Shown here: positions 1-8,898 of the stretch, in pieces
Layout of the letters: every line of letters begins with the position of its first letter
Numbering within the stretch: position 1 is the stretch's first letter
NCBI GenBank assembly: GCA_035528575.1
Contig: DATKYK010000024.1
Coordinates: 1-64,000 of the forward strand
Direction: 5' to 3'
Length of the DNA: 64,000 nucleotides
From: Dehalococcoidia bacterium
Lineage (GTDB): Bacteria; Chloroflexota; Dehalococcoidia; E44-bin15
Made by a program: the position numbers and the translations under genes
Notes under the pieces: model-generated
What the model saw: only the letters and a program-made list of their open reading frames with translations
The model's database searches: none
What the model was told of the DNA's origin: nothing

Positions 1-1
1 T

Positions 2-538
2 GTCATGGCGGGTAATATCGACCTCAAGAACTTCGGCGGGCATTCCACCTGTGAGAGCTTCTGGGACCCTCACCTCGTCTATGCCCCTTGGGGCGGGGAG
101 GTCTCCTTCTTCCAGATGCACGCTCCATACGACATCGTGGGGGGGTGGGAGAAACGCTCCCCGGAGCTGCAGGATGCGATTCTTGATAAATGGCACAAGG
201 TGGCTCCAAACTTCACAAAGGACAACGTCATACAGACCAACGCCGAGACCCCGGTGGACATCGAGATCCGGCTCCCTAACATGCGCCGCGGCTCCATAAA
301 GCACGGCGACTATCGGCCGACGCAGCTAAATACCTTCCGCCCCAATATAGAATGCTCCGGCCACGCCACACCCATCGATGGCCTATATGTGTGTGGGGTC
401 TCCTCTTATCCGGGTGGACTTGTACTCGGCGGGTCGGGCTACCTCGCCGCTAACAGGGTGGCCGAGGACATGGGTGTTAAGAAGTGGTGGAAACCTACTC
501 GTGAGATGGAGCGTTTCACTAAGACATATATGAAATAG
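2..538 (+). CDS. CrtI-like FAD-dependent oxidoreductase, C-terminal part (cut by window edge)
   Basis: This is the last ~178 codons of a phytoene-desaturase-type flavoprotein; the frame is open to the window edge, so the N-terminal FAD-binding half lies outside. The tail carries the family's closing signature (a Gly-rich LYVCGVSSYPGG segment, then GGSGYLAANRVAEDMG) that packs against FAD. It is clearly related to the C-terminus of the gene at 13678-15309, which ends in the same SSYPGG and VAED...KWW pattern. It is therefore a third member of the long oxidoreductase type found in this cluster. Substrate unknown; a redox step on a CoA-linked or lipid-like intermediate is only inferred from the neighbours. 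Confidence 0.85.
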   Translation, partial: VMAGNIDLKNFGGHSTCESFWDPHLVYAPWGGEVSFFQMHAPYDIVGGWEKRSPELQDAILDKWHKVAPNFTKDNVIQTNAETPVDIEIRLPNMRRGSIKHGDYRPTQLNTFRPNIECSGHATPIDGLYVCGVSSYPGGLVLGGSGYLAANRVAEDMGVKKWWKPTREMERFTKTYMK

Positions 539-843
539 CCGACCCGGCCAATATCGCAGTGGGCTAAATTAGGCTTGTATTAGCTAGATAGTGGTCGGCA
601 TTAGAGCTTGTTATCTAAAAACGACCTTCTTACTGAAGCGGGGAATTAAGCCTACGGTGAAGCTTATCTTAAGCCCAAGAGGGGAGGTGTTGTGCGATTT
701 TGAAAGCCTGGTGAGGGAATTTATTCAAGCATTTACTCTATGTCGCAGGCTCGTTATAGAGCATGATGGTTCCAGCATATAGGGGTGATATAGTAACCAA
801 ATGTCGGACGCTATAATGGAGGAATAAAGGGAGGATTTTCTCT
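539..843. other. Intergenic region upstream of the crotonase gene
   Basis: About 305 bases without a convincing gene. A 63-codon open frame at 591-782 has no recognisable motif and no clear ribosome binding site, so I do not call it. A perfect TATAAT lies at 812-817 but I see no good -35 box at the right distance. The AGGGAGG at 828-834 is the ribosome binding site of the next gene. Confidence 0.5.
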
Positions 844-1725
844 ATGCTATACGAGACCATCAAGTATGAAAAGGAAGACGGGTTATGTCTCGTCACGCTT
901 AACCGACCCAAATCGCTAAATGCACTAAACGTGAAGATGTGGGTTGAGCTGGATCACGCAATGAACCTTATCGACAACGATGATGAGATAAAGGCGTTCG
1001 TTTTTACCGGCGCTCCAAGGCCTGATGGAAGGCCCTGCTTTTGTGCTGGAGCTGATGTTAAAGAGATGGCAGGTTTTATTTCGGGCGGCCAATTCGCCCA
1101 GACCGAGAGCACTCAAGCGGCTCAAGAGGCTCCCGATGCCCCATCAGCCCGGATCCCAAAAGCACAATACTCAATAGCAAAGACCCTCTGGTCCCTCCGC
1201 CAGCCCAGGGGAGCAATGGTTCCCACCTTTGAGAAGATCGCCTGGTCGCCCAAGATCTCAATAGCCGCCATCGACGGCATATGCACTGCCGGCGGTATCG
1301 AACTGGCACTTTCCTGTGATATCATCATCGCCGCGGAAACGGCCCAAATAAGTGACATGCATGTAAAGAACCTGGGGTGGATCGGCGGCGCAGGTGCCAC
1401 AGCAAACATGGCGTGGCGGGTAGGTGTTTCCAAGGCCATCGAGCTATGCTGCACCGGTGATGTCATCGATGGCAAGGAAGCCCACCGCATTGGCCTCGCT
1501 AACCAGTTTTGGCCTCCGGAGCAGTACCTTGATAAGGCCAAGGAGATGGCGAGAAAGATCGGCAGCATGCGCGCAGCGGCTCTCATCATTACCAAGGCAA
1601 CCTGTCGCTCGGTACAGGATATGGACCGCAAATCAACCCAGCGTTACTGCGACGATGGTTTTTCCATACTACTCAGCGAGCAAGAGGCCTCCGATTTCGG
1701 CCCCCAACGCTGGGTAAAAGAGTAA
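844..1725 (+). CDS. Enoyl-CoA hydratase/isomerase (crotonase) family protein
   Basis: 293-residue crotonase-fold enzyme acting on a CoA thioester, typically hydrating or isomerising an enoyl-CoA. The N-terminal LVTLNRPKSLNALN strand-helix, the CAGADVKEM oxyanion-hole segment (about residues 68-76) and the GGIELALSCD segment (about 150-159, with the usual catalytic-region Glu) are all visible. It is a little longer than the usual ~260 residues because of an insertion around residues 80-125, between the two oxyanion elements. The AGGGAGG ribosome binding site ends nine bases before the ATG. It is the first gene of a tight same-strand run with two thiolase-fold and two DUF35 genes, which suggests hydration followed by carbon-carbon cleavage. 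Substrate not determinable. Confidence 0.9.
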   Translation: MLYETIKYEKEDGLCLVTLNRPKSLNALNVKMWVELDHAMNLIDNDDEIKAFVFTGAPRPDGRPCFCAGADVKEMAGFISGGQFAQTESTQAAQEAPDAPSARIPKAQYSIAKTLWSLRQPRGAMVPTFEKIAWSPKISIAAIDGICTAGGIELALSCDIIIAAETAQISDMHVKNLGWIGGAGATANMAWRVGVSKAIELCCTGDVIDGKEAHRIGLANQFWPPEQYLDKAKEMARKIGSMRAAALIITKATCRSVQDMDRKSTQRYCDDGFSILLSEQEASDFGPQRWVKE

Positions 1726-1741
1726 TAGTAGGGAAATCGTT

Positions 1742-2887
1742 ATGGCCGAAAGAATAGGAATCGTATCAGTCGCTCAGACCAAATATAGCCCCAATAGAGC
1801 CGATGTAAATGAAGAGGAACTTGCCTATGAGGCGATAAAGCAAGTGCTGGAGGAGACGGGGTTGACCCTTTCCGATATGGACTCTGCGGTAACCTGTTCT
1901 CAGGACTTCTGGGACGGCAGGACCATATCCAGCATGAACATCCAGCACGTTGTGGGCGCGCATTTGGGACATGAGGACAATATTTCTGAGGATGGAATCA
2001 ATGCCGTTTACGCAGCCATGGGACAGATACTCTCCGGGCACCAGGACATCGTACTGGTTGAAGCACATACCAAGGAATCCCAGTGTGACAAGAGCCTGAT
2101 CGAAAACGCTGCCTTCGATGCCATTCTCATGAGGCAGTTAGGCCTGGACTTTACCTCAGCCGCTGCCCTGCAGGCGAAACGCTACATGTACAGGTACGGT
2201 TTAACTGCAGAGCAGTGCGCCGGTGTGGTTATAAGGAACCGCGCTAATGCCAAGAACAATCCATTCGCTCAGGAGCCCATGGATATCTCGGTGGATGATG
2301 TTCTCGGCTCGAAGATGCTGGTATCCCCCATCAGGCTCCTGGATACCAAGCCGATATCGGATGGCGCATGTGCCATGATTATGGCGACGGAGGCGAAGGC
2401 CAAGAAGCTCGCCAAGAAGCCGGTCTGGATATTGGGAGCATCAAATTGCTACGAGACGCACTACCTTGGAGACAGGGAACTGGCCGATTGTGATGCCCTG
2501 GTGAAGGCTGCCAAGAAGGCCTACAGCATGGCCGGAATCGACAACCCATTGAGGCAGATAGACGTTGCCGAGATATCGACGGAATACTCTTACCAGGAGC
2601 CCCTGTGGATGGAAGGTCTCGGTTTCTGTGGCCGGGGTGAGGGAGGAAAACTGGTTAATTCCAGAGTGATAAGGATGGGTGGCAAGCTCCCGGTTAACCC
2701 ATCGGGAGGAGTACTTCCAGGCAACCCCAATGGTGTGGCAGGAATGGCCCGCGTGGCTGAGGCGGTACTTCAGCTTCGTGGTGATGCTGGCGCTAGGCAG
2801 GTAAAGGGGGCTAAGGTCGCCCTTACCCACGGTTATACCGGCATCTGCGGGCAGCATCAAGCGGTGATGATCCTTGGTAATATGTAG
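1742..2887 (+). CDS. Thiolase-fold protein, possible acyl-CoA aldolase (copy 1)
   Basis: 381-residue member of the thiolase superfamily (SCP-x/non-specific lipid-transfer thiolase branch). The fold is recognisable from the N-terminal IGIVSVAQTKY strand, the LSGHQDIVLVEA region (about 97-109) and the C-terminal PVNPSGG segment. Where active thiolases carry the nucleophile in a C-x-S-G motif, this protein has S-E-D-G (about residues 82-85), and the usual G-H-P is G-N-P. A normal Claisen thiolase is therefore unlikely. Thiolase-like proteins without that Cys that work with a DUF35 partner (the steroid side-chain aldolase Ltp2 with ChsH2) catalyse retro-aldol cleavage. The two DUF35 genes downstream make that a fair guess here. 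It starts 16 bases after the crotonase stop. Confidence 0.85.
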   Translation: MAERIGIVSVAQTKYSPNRADVNEEELAYEAIKQVLEETGLTLSDMDSAVTCSQDFWDGRTISSMNIQHVVGAHLGHEDNISEDGINAVYAAMGQILSGHQDIVLVEAHTKESQCDKSLIENAAFDAILMRQLGLDFTSAAALQAKRYMYRYGLTAEQCAGVVIRNRANAKNNPFAQEPMDISVDDVLGSKMLVSPIRLLDTKPISDGACAMIMATEAKAKKLAKKPVWILGASNCYETHYLGDRELADCDALVKAAKKAYSMAGIDNPLRQIDVAEISTEYSYQEPLWMEGLGFCGRGEGGKLVNSRVIRMGGKLPVNPSGGVLPGNPNGVAGMARVAEAVLQLRGDAGARQVKGAKVALTHGYTGICGQHQAVMILGNM

Positions 2888-2900
2888 GGAGAGGTGAGAT

Positions 2901-4070
2901 ATGCCTGGCAAAGTGGCTATAGTAGGGACCGGTCAAACGTACCACACCGGCAGGCGCAACGATGTGAACCAGCCGGAGATGGTTGCTGAGGCAGTGAGAG
3001 CCGCACTGGCCGATGCCCAGCTTAGCATTAATGACATCGAGGCTGTTTTCTCGGGCAATATGGAGACCTTTGAAGGTATCTTTCTCCCCGATCACGGGAT
3101 GGCCGCGGAAGTCGGAGCCTTCGGCAAGCCAGGTTTCAAAGTTAATACAGGTGGTACAACCGGCGGCTCGGTCGTCGCTGAGGGCTTCTATATGGTTTCA
3201 TCGGGCCTATACGACATTGCCCTGACCATTGGCTTTGAGAAGCAGGATTGCGGCGATACCACCGCTGCTATTTCGGCTGCCGCTGTCCCAACGTGGGCTA
3301 AAGGCGCAGCAACCGGCGCCATCGGCGAGTTTGCCAAACAGGCACTGTCCTATATGGAGACATCAGGGGGCAAGGAAGAGCATGCCGCTATGGTGCGGCT
3401 TAAGGCGGACCGTGGCGCATGCAGAAATCCGCATGCCCACCTGAAGCTCGGGCTTAAGAGCATAGACGAGGTACTGCAGTCGCCATATCTGGTATGGCCG
3501 CTCAGGCTGATGGACTTCTGCCCTCAATCCTGCGGTGCCTGTGCCCTTATACTAGCCTCGGAGAAGAGGGCCAAGAAGATTCACAAAAAGCCGGTCTGGA
3601 TCGCGGATCTCGAGGTGGTGCACCAGGAACCTTTCCGCGCCGGTATCTTTGGCGATCCAACCGGCAAGGAAACCTACACCCAGCATGTGGCCTGCCAGAG
3701 GCTGTATAAGAGGAATGGAATTACCAACGTTCGAAAACAAATCGATATGGCTGAGATCTACGAACCCTCCAACTGGGAGGAGATGAATCTCTATGAGCAT
3801 TTTCACATTTGTGATGTGGGCGAGGGTTGGAAGCTGATAGAGAAGGGGATAACCGAGATAGAGGGAGAGTTCCCGGTAAATCCCTCCGGTGGTGTGATAG
3901 CTACCAATCCCATCGGTGCTACGCCGGTCATCCGTGTAGCTGAGGCTGCTCTCCAGATTCGGGGGGACGCCGGTGAGCACCAGGTAACCAGGGACGTCAA
4001 GTCTGCCCTTGCCACCGCTCTCGGTGGGCCCAACTGGACAGCGATGTTCTTGCTTAAGAGGTCGTTGTAG
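2901..4070 (+). CDS. Thiolase-fold protein, possible acyl-CoA aldolase (copy 2)
   Basis: 389 residues, a second and divergent thiolase-superfamily protein 13 bases downstream of the first, with ribosome binding site GGGAGAGG. It shares the family layout: KVAIVGTGQT at the start, SSGLYDIALTIG around 105-116, and FPVNPSGG then ATNPIGATP near the end. The nucleophile region reads V-N-T-G-G-T-T-G (about 81-88), so the expected Cys is missing, and the GHP motif is TNP. As with copy 1, retro-aldolase or a carrier/scaffold role with DUF35 is more likely than acetyl transfer. The two copies may form a heteromeric complex with the two DUF35 proteins, or serve two successive chain-shortening steps. Confidence 0.85.
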   Translation: MPGKVAIVGTGQTYHTGRRNDVNQPEMVAEAVRAALADAQLSINDIEAVFSGNMETFEGIFLPDHGMAAEVGAFGKPGFKVNTGGTTGGSVVAEGFYMVSSGLYDIALTIGFEKQDCGDTTAAISAAAVPTWAKGAATGAIGEFAKQALSYMETSGGKEEHAAMVRLKADRGACRNPHAHLKLGLKSIDEVLQSPYLVWPLRLMDFCPQSCGACALILASEKRAKKIHKKPVWIADLEVVHQEPFRAGIFGDPTGKETYTQHVACQRLYKRNGITNVRKQIDMAEIYEPSNWEEMNLYEHFHICDVGEGWKLIEKGITEIEGEFPVNPSGGVIATNPIGATPVIRVAEAALQIRGDAGEHQVTRDVKSALATALGGPNWTAMFLLKRSL

Positions 4071-4082
4071 GAGGCCAATCAA

Positions 4083-4583
4083 ATGTCAAAGGAATCCCCG
4101 AAGAAAAGGGTAGATGAACCTGAGTATATTCGTATAAATTATAATGCACCTCGGCCTTACAACTGGTCCACCGGCAAGTACCTGGGCAAGGTCTATGCAG
4201 AGGCGAAGGAAAGCAAGAAGCTGGTGGGCAACCGGTGTCCCCAGTGCAAGGAGATCTGGTTGCCGCCGACGCCGGTCTGCCCCAAGTGCAAGGTTGATAT
4301 GGGCTGGGACTGGGTCGAACTGCCCCAGACGGGCACTTTATACCAGTACACCTATCTCGTCTATCCGCTGTGGGACCCGCACTTTGGCGAGAAATGGGCC
4401 AACCCATACCCTTCCGCCATCATCCTTCTGGACAATGGAGTTTATTACAGGCACTGGCTGGAAGAGACAGACAAGGAGAAGCTGAAGGCGGGGATGCGGT
4501 TGCAGGCCGTTTGGAAAGAAGATTATGAGGAGCGTGGCCAGGGAGTACAGGACATCCTGTACTTCAGGACGATTGAGGGGTAG
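4083..4583 (+). CDS. DUF35 Zn-ribbon/OB-fold acyl-CoA-binding protein (copy 1)
   Basis: 166 residues. A rubredoxin-like Zn ribbon with two CxxC knuckles (CPQC and CPKC, about residues 56-76) is followed by an OB-fold with the usual GTLYQYT strand. DUF35 proteins partner thiolase-superfamily enzymes: in archaea they bridge thiolase and HMG-CoA synthase, and in steroid degradation they form the aldolase complex. There is a longer N-terminal stretch (about 50 residues) before the ribbon than in minimal members. The ATG lies 12 bases after the preceding thiolase-fold gene. Confidence 0.88.
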   Translation: MSKESPKKRVDEPEYIRINYNAPRPYNWSTGKYLGKVYAEAKESKKLVGNRCPQCKEIWLPPTPVCPKCKVDMGWDWVELPQTGTLYQYTYLVYPLWDPHFGEKWANPYPSAIILLDNGVYYRHWLEETDKEKLKAGMRLQAVWKEDYEERGQGVQDILYFRTIEG

Positions 4584-4595
4584 GAGGTTATAGAG

Positions 4596-5066
4596 ATGGC
4601 GAAAGTGACTGAGAAACTGGAGGGGATGGATGTCTGGATCTATCACGGGCAGATAAAGATTCCGAACAGTTATTCCGCCGGCGCTGTGGGGAGCCGTTTT
4701 CTTATAGGGCTGAGAGATAAAAAGAAAATTATGGGCACGAGGTGCCCCACATGTAATCGCGTTTACGTCCCGGCCAGGTCTATCTGTAAGGATTGCTTTG
4801 GCCAGCTCGATGAGTGGGTTGAGGTAAGCGATAAGGGGACCGTGCTCACCTATTCAATTGAATACGAGCCAAAGCCTATCCAGCCGGTTGATCCTCCTAT
4901 CGTATACGGCATCATTCAACTGGATGGTGCTGATACCGGCTTGGTTCACATGCTGGGCGAGGTTGACCCCGAGCAACTAAGGGTTGGCATGAGGGTTCAG
5001 GCGGTATTCAGTGATGAGCGTGTGGCCAGCATTATGGATATTAAATACTTCAAACCCTTATATTAG
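4596..5066 (+). CDS. DUF35 Zn-ribbon/OB-fold acyl-CoA-binding protein (copy 2)
   Basis: 156 residues with the same architecture as its neighbour: Zn ribbon knuckles CPTC and CKDC (about 49-66), then an OB-fold beginning WVEVSDKGTVLTYS. It starts 12 bases after copy 1, behind a GGAGGTTATAG ribosome binding site. The order thiolase-thiolase-DUF35-DUF35 suggests that each thiolase-fold protein has its own partner. Sequence similarity between the two copies is modest outside the Zn ribbon, so this is not a recent tandem duplication. Confidence 0.88.
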   Translation: MAKVTEKLEGMDVWIYHGQIKIPNSYSAGAVGSRFLIGLRDKKKIMGTRCPTCNRVYVPARSICKDCFGQLDEWVEVSDKGTVLTYSIEYEPKPIQPVDPPIVYGIIQLDGADTGLVHMLGEVDPEQLRVGMRVQAVFSDERVASIMDIKYFKPLY

Positions 5067-5086
5067 GACAATTAAAAGGTTCCACA

Positions 5087-6304
5087 GTGACAAATGAACG
5101 GGAAGGTGCACTAAGCGTATACCGAGTACTGGATCTAACCGATGGCAGGGGTGCCTACTGCACCAAGCTGCTGGCAGATCTGGGCGCGGATGTCATCAAG
5201 ATCGAGCGGCCCGAAGGGGACACGGCACGTGCGATTCCTCCCTTCGTAGATGACGTACCTCATCCTGAAAAGAGCTTGTATTTTCTCCATCGCAACGCCA
5301 ACAAGCGGGGTATTACACTGAATCTAGATACTCTCGAGGGCAGGAACATCCTGAAGAACCTGGTCGAGACAGCCGATGTCCTAGTGGAGAACTCGCCTCC
5401 GGACTATATGGCAAGCCTGTGTCTTGACTATTCGGTGCTCAGCGAGATAAGCCCCGGGCTTATCATGGCCAGCATCACCGAGTTTGGACACTCAGGCCCT
5501 TATAAGGATCGCAAGGGCTCTAACCTGGTTGATTTCGCCATGAGCGGCGTGATGATCACCAGCGGCTACCCTGGAAAAGAGCCATGTCTTCTACCTGGAT
5601 CGCCCGCTTACGATGCAGCCTCGGTCCATGCTGGCGTATCCATAGTGGCTGCCATCTACATGCGCGGCGTAACCGGGCAGGGGCAGTACATTGATACATC
5701 GGTTCACGTAACCTCGCGCACGGGGCTCTATCCCTGGATAGTGCCAAACTTTTCCTACGCTCTCAATCCAGGAGGGCCGCCACCGACATCTGAGACCAGA
5801 ATGGGGGCCCAGATCTACCCGGTTTACCCCTGCAAGGATGGTTTTATCCGGATAATAGCCCTGACCCCACGGCAATGGGATGCCCTGGTACGGGTGCTGG
5901 GTAACCCCGAAATACTTAAAACGCCCGAATGGCGGGATTTCATGTACCGAATCGGCAATGCCGATGATCTGTACGCCCTCATGCTGGAGCATACCGAGAA
6001 ACACACCATGCTTGAGCTCTTCGAAGCAGGTCGCCGCGAGGGAGTGCCTATCGCCCCCATCCTAAGCATAGCGGACTTCTATAATAGTCCACAAACCAAA
6101 GCTAGAGATTATTTTGTAGAGATTGACCATCCAGTAGCTGGCAAGGCTGACTACCCCGGGCCACCCTACAAGTGGACAGAGACACCAGCGGTTATGAAAC
6201 GCCCCGCTCCATGCCTCGGAGAACATAACGATGAGGTCTACTGCCAGGAGCTGGGCCTCTCAAAAGATGACCTTGCCGCCCTCAGGGGTGGCGGAGTACT
6301 GTAG
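5087..6304 (+). CDS. CoA-transferase family III (CaiB/BaiF type), copy 1
   Basis: 405-residue family III CoA-transferase, which moves CoA between carboxylic acids through an aspartyl-CoA anhydride. The N-terminal YRVLDLTDGRGAYCTKLLADLGADVIK segment binds CoA. The nucleophilic Asp of the family appears to be D176 in SPAYDAASVHAG. The C-terminal PCLGEHNDEV signature is present. The start is GTG with AAAAGGTT upstream; this gives the conventional N-terminus. It follows the DUF35 genes by 20 bases and precedes a second family III gene by 12, so the two may be subunits or act on different acids. Substrate unknown. Confidence 0.9.
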   Translation: MTNEREGALSVYRVLDLTDGRGAYCTKLLADLGADVIKIERPEGDTARAIPPFVDDVPHPEKSLYFLHRNANKRGITLNLDTLEGRNILKNLVETADVLVENSPPDYMASLCLDYSVLSEISPGLIMASITEFGHSGPYKDRKGSNLVDFAMSGVMITSGYPGKEPCLLPGSPAYDAASVHAGVSIVAAIYMRGVTGQGQYIDTSVHVTSRTGLYPWIVPNFSYALNPGGPPPTSETRMGAQIYPVYPCKDGFIRIIALTPRQWDALVRVLGNPEILKTPEWRDFMYRIGNADDLYALMLEHTEKHTMLELFEAGRREGVPIAPILSIADFYNSPQTKARDYFVEIDHPVAGKADYPGPPYKWTETPAVMKRPAPCLGEHNDEVYCQELGLSKDDLAALRGGGVL

Positions 6305-6316
6305 TAGGAGAATGAA

Positions 6317-7552
6317 GTGCTTCCTCTAGAAAATGTTAGGATATTAAGCTTCGGCACCGGGGGTGTTGTTCCCGATGCGGGTAAGATTTTCGGGGAGTTA
6401 GGGGCTGACGTTATCAAGATAGAGTCTAAGGATAACCTCGATTTTATGAGGACTATCGGCCCCGATATCAATAACATTGGCCAGTTCAATGAAGCGAATC
6501 GGAGCAAGCGCAGCTTTGGCGTAAGCCTGAAGACAGAAAAGGGCAAAGAGATCGTCGGTCAACTCGTCAAGATAGCTGATATCCTGGCCGAGAACTTCCG
6601 TGGCGGCGTTATGAAAAGTCTGGGGTTCGATTACGAGAACGTGAGCAAGCTTAACCCCCGGATTATCTATATCAGCAGCCAGGGCTTCGGCGGGGGAGGT
6701 CCCTACAGCGACTACCAGGCCTATGGCCCGATGCTCTCAGCAGCCTCCGGCGTTCTCTCGATCTGGGCTCAACCGGATGACCCCTATCCAGTCGGCTCCA
6801 ACTCGCCGTGGCCAGACCACATGGCCAGCAAACATGTTGTAATAGCAGCACTGGCTGCACTTGACTACAGGCGCCGCAGCGGCAAAGGGCAGTTCATCGA
6901 TATGGCTCAGACCGAGGTTGCGGCCAGCCTCGTTGGTGAACACTACCTGGACTACACCTTCAACAAGAGGATCCCTGGGCCTATGGGGAATCGATGCCCC
7001 TACGCAGCCCCCCATGGCTGTTACGCCTGCAAGGGTGCAGACGAATGGTGTACTATAGCTGTATTCACCGATCACGAGTGGCAATGCTTCTGTGATGCTA
7101 TTGGCAATCCTTCCTGGACCAAAGACCCCAAGTTTTCCCACCTGCTGGGCAGACTTAAAAATGTTGACGAGCTTGATACAAAGGTTGGTGAATGGACGGC
7201 AACGCTGGATGCGCATGTGGTAATGGAAACCCTGCAGGCTGCTCACGTAACTGCCGGGGAAGTACAGCGTGCCCCTGACACCCTAGCTGATCCGCAGCTT
7301 AAATGGGATGGTGCAATAGTAGAGCTGGACCACCCGGTATCGGGGAAGAGGCTTTACCCCGGAGTACCGTTCAGAATGTCAGGCACCCCTCCACTAAAGA
7401 GTACTACAGCTCCCCTGCTGGGCCAGCACACCGAGGAGATATGCCGTGACCTGCTGAATATGTCGGATGAGGAGATCAAGCGATTGATAGATGAAGACGT
7501 ACTGCACAATCCAGAAAGTGCCAAGGGAGCCGGGGGCGGGATGTTCGGTTGA
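6317..7552 (+). CDS. CoA-transferase family III (CaiB/BaiF type), copy 2
   Basis: 411 residues, GTG start behind TAGGAG. It carries the family features: LENVRILSFGTGGVVPDAGKIF... at the N-terminus, GADVIKIES, the probable nucleophile D167 in PWPDHMASKH, GQFIDMAQTE, and APLLGQHTEEI near the C-terminus. It ends with an unusual Gly-rich tail (KGAGGGMFG). The preceding gene ends 12 bases upstream. Family III enzymes often occur as pairs in pathways that activate an incoming acid with a pathway product such as succinyl-CoA; that is the likely use here but cannot be read from sequence. Confidence 0.9.
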   Translation: MLPLENVRILSFGTGGVVPDAGKIFGELGADVIKIESKDNLDFMRTIGPDINNIGQFNEANRSKRSFGVSLKTEKGKEIVGQLVKIADILAENFRGGVMKSLGFDYENVSKLNPRIIYISSQGFGGGGPYSDYQAYGPMLSAASGVLSIWAQPDDPYPVGSNSPWPDHMASKHVVIAALAALDYRRRSGKGQFIDMAQTEVAASLVGEHYLDYTFNKRIPGPMGNRCPYAAPHGCYACKGADEWCTIAVFTDHEWQCFCDAIGNPSWTKDPKFSHLLGRLKNVDELDTKVGEWTATLDAHVVMETLQAAHVTAGEVQRAPDTLADPQLKWDGAIVELDHPVSGKRLYPGVPFRMSGTPPLKSTTAPLLGQHTEEICRDLLNMSDEEIKRLIDEDVLHNPESAKGAGGGMFG

Positions 7553-7577
7553 ATATATATAAACCAAATAAGGAAGG

Positions 7578-7597
7578 AAACCTGGAAGATCAGGTTT
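7578..7597 (+). terminator. Small hairpin between CoA-transferase and alcohol dehydrogenase genes
   Basis: A perfect 7-bp stem, AAACCTG and CAGGTTT, with a 6-base loop lies in the 76-base gap. It has no real T-run after it, so it is a weak terminator, attenuator or RNA-stabilising hairpin rather than a firm intrinsic terminator. Confidence 0.35.
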
Positions 7598-7628
7598 ATA
7601 GATAAAAATAAAAAGGAGGAAATGAGCA

Positions 7629-8720
7629 ATGAAGGCAGCGGTACTGTATGAGATCAAGACCCCATTAAAGATTGAGGATGTCTCTCTCGATGACCCACAA
7701 CAGAACGAGGTGCTGGTAAAAATTGTGGCTTCAGGAGTGTGTCACAGCGATCTTCACTTCATGAATGGCGATATGCCACAACCCACGCCCTTTGTACCGG
7801 GGCATGAGGGAGCTGGCATCGTGGAAAAAGTAGGGCCTGGGGTAACCACCCTTCAGCCCGGCGACCATGTACTGCTCAACATCGCGTTTTCGTGCGGCAA
7901 ATGCCCCCGCTGTTACGAGGGTCGGCCCACCCTGTGCGTGGAGAACCTGCCTATTCAGATGATGGCGACTCTACCCGGTGGAGGAATACGATTACATAAG
8001 GGAGATCAAGCGCTGTATCACCTTTTCGGCCTTGCCTGCTTTGCCCAGAAAGTGGTGGTGCATGAGCGGTCAGCAATAAAGATCCGGGAGGATGCCCCTC
8101 TAGATGTTGTGTGTGTCCTCGGCTGTGGCGTTAGCACCGGCATTGGCGCCGCGATAAATACAGCACATGTAAGGCCTGGCGAAAGCATAGTTATCTATGG
8201 CTGTGGCGGCGTAGGGCTGAGTGCCGTTATGGGAGCTAAGCTGGCGGGCGCTGGCACGATCATCGCCGTTTCCAGGTCGGATCACAAACTGAACAAGGCC
8301 AAAGAGCTGGGGGCCGATTATGTGATCAAGGCATCCGAGGAAGAGCCCCTGGCGAAGGTTGCCGAGCTAACCGGTGGTGGGGCAGATTACGCTATTGAGT
8401 CTGTAGGGAGTGTGAACGTTATAGTGCAAGCCCTGGGCTCAATTCGCATGGGAGGCACCTGCGTAGTAGCCGGAATGGCCCCGCTCGCTGATACGCTCAC
8501 CCTCGCTCCCTTTCATTTCCTCCTCGGCAAGACTATGACCGGGAGCACCCAGGGCGATGTAGTACCCCAAATCGATATACCAAGATACATCGATTTGTTC
8601 ATGGCAGGTAAGCTCCCCATCGATAAGCTCATCACCAAGAGCTATAAGCTGGAGCAGGTTAATGAAGCCTTTGAGGCGCTCGAAAAAGGTGAGGCAATTA
8701 AAAGCGTAATTAAACTATGA
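7629..8720 (+). CDS. Zn-dependent alcohol dehydrogenase (MDR family)
   Basis: 363 residues, medium-chain dehydrogenase/reductase. Catalytic Zn ligands are C38 in GVCHSD and H59 with E60 in PGHEGAG. The structural Zn set C89, C92, C95, C103 is complete. The Rossmann motif GCGGVGLSAVMG lies around 193-204. It resembles the NAD- or mycothiol-type class III-like branch (long form, with the GCGVSTGIGAA segment) that oxidises primary or acyl-linked alcohols and aldehydes. AAAAGGAGGAAA precedes the ATG by nine bases. It follows the CoA-transferases and may oxidise the alcohol released by the upstream cleavage steps; substrate not known. Confidence 0.9.
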   Translation: MKAAVLYEIKTPLKIEDVSLDDPQQNEVLVKIVASGVCHSDLHFMNGDMPQPTPFVPGHEGAGIVEKVGPGVTTLQPGDHVLLNIAFSCGKCPRCYEGRPTLCVENLPIQMMATLPGGGIRLHKGDQALYHLFGLACFAQKVVVHERSAIKIREDAPLDVVCVLGCGVSTGIGAAINTAHVRPGESIVIYGCGGVGLSAVMGAKLAGAGTIIAVSRSDHKLNKAKELGADYVIKASEEEPLAKVAELTGGGADYAIESVGSVNVIVQALGSIRMGGTCVVAGMAPLADTLTLAPFHFLLGKTMTGSTQGDVVPQIDIPRYIDLFMAGKLPIDKLITKSYKLEQVNEAFEALEKGEAIKSVIKL

Positions 8721-8777
8721 TGCCGTTTCTAAGAGACTGCTGAAAAAGAGGTGCCACGATATAATCGGGGTCGGGGG

Positions 8778-8799
8778 TCTCCCCGATGTATCGGGGCAG
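8778..8799. repeat. CCCCGA...TCGGGG palindrome, copy 1
   Basis: A palindrome (CCCCGA-TGTA-TCGGGG, flanked by TCT and CAG) lies in the gap after the alcohol dehydrogenase gene. The same 22-base motif with one difference recurs at 17764-17785. It may act as a terminator-like hairpin or be part of a dispersed repeat. Confidence 0.6.
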
Positions 8800-8898
8800 T
8801 TTCAAAAGTTCTCCCAAATGGAGGATTAGGGATTGATAAAGAATATTTCAGCAATCTCTCCAATAATGCTCGTTTAATCTAAATGGAAGGAGATTTCG

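Noticed and set aside
591-782. 63-codon frame in the first intergenic region
   Set aside because: No ribosome binding site or family resemblance.
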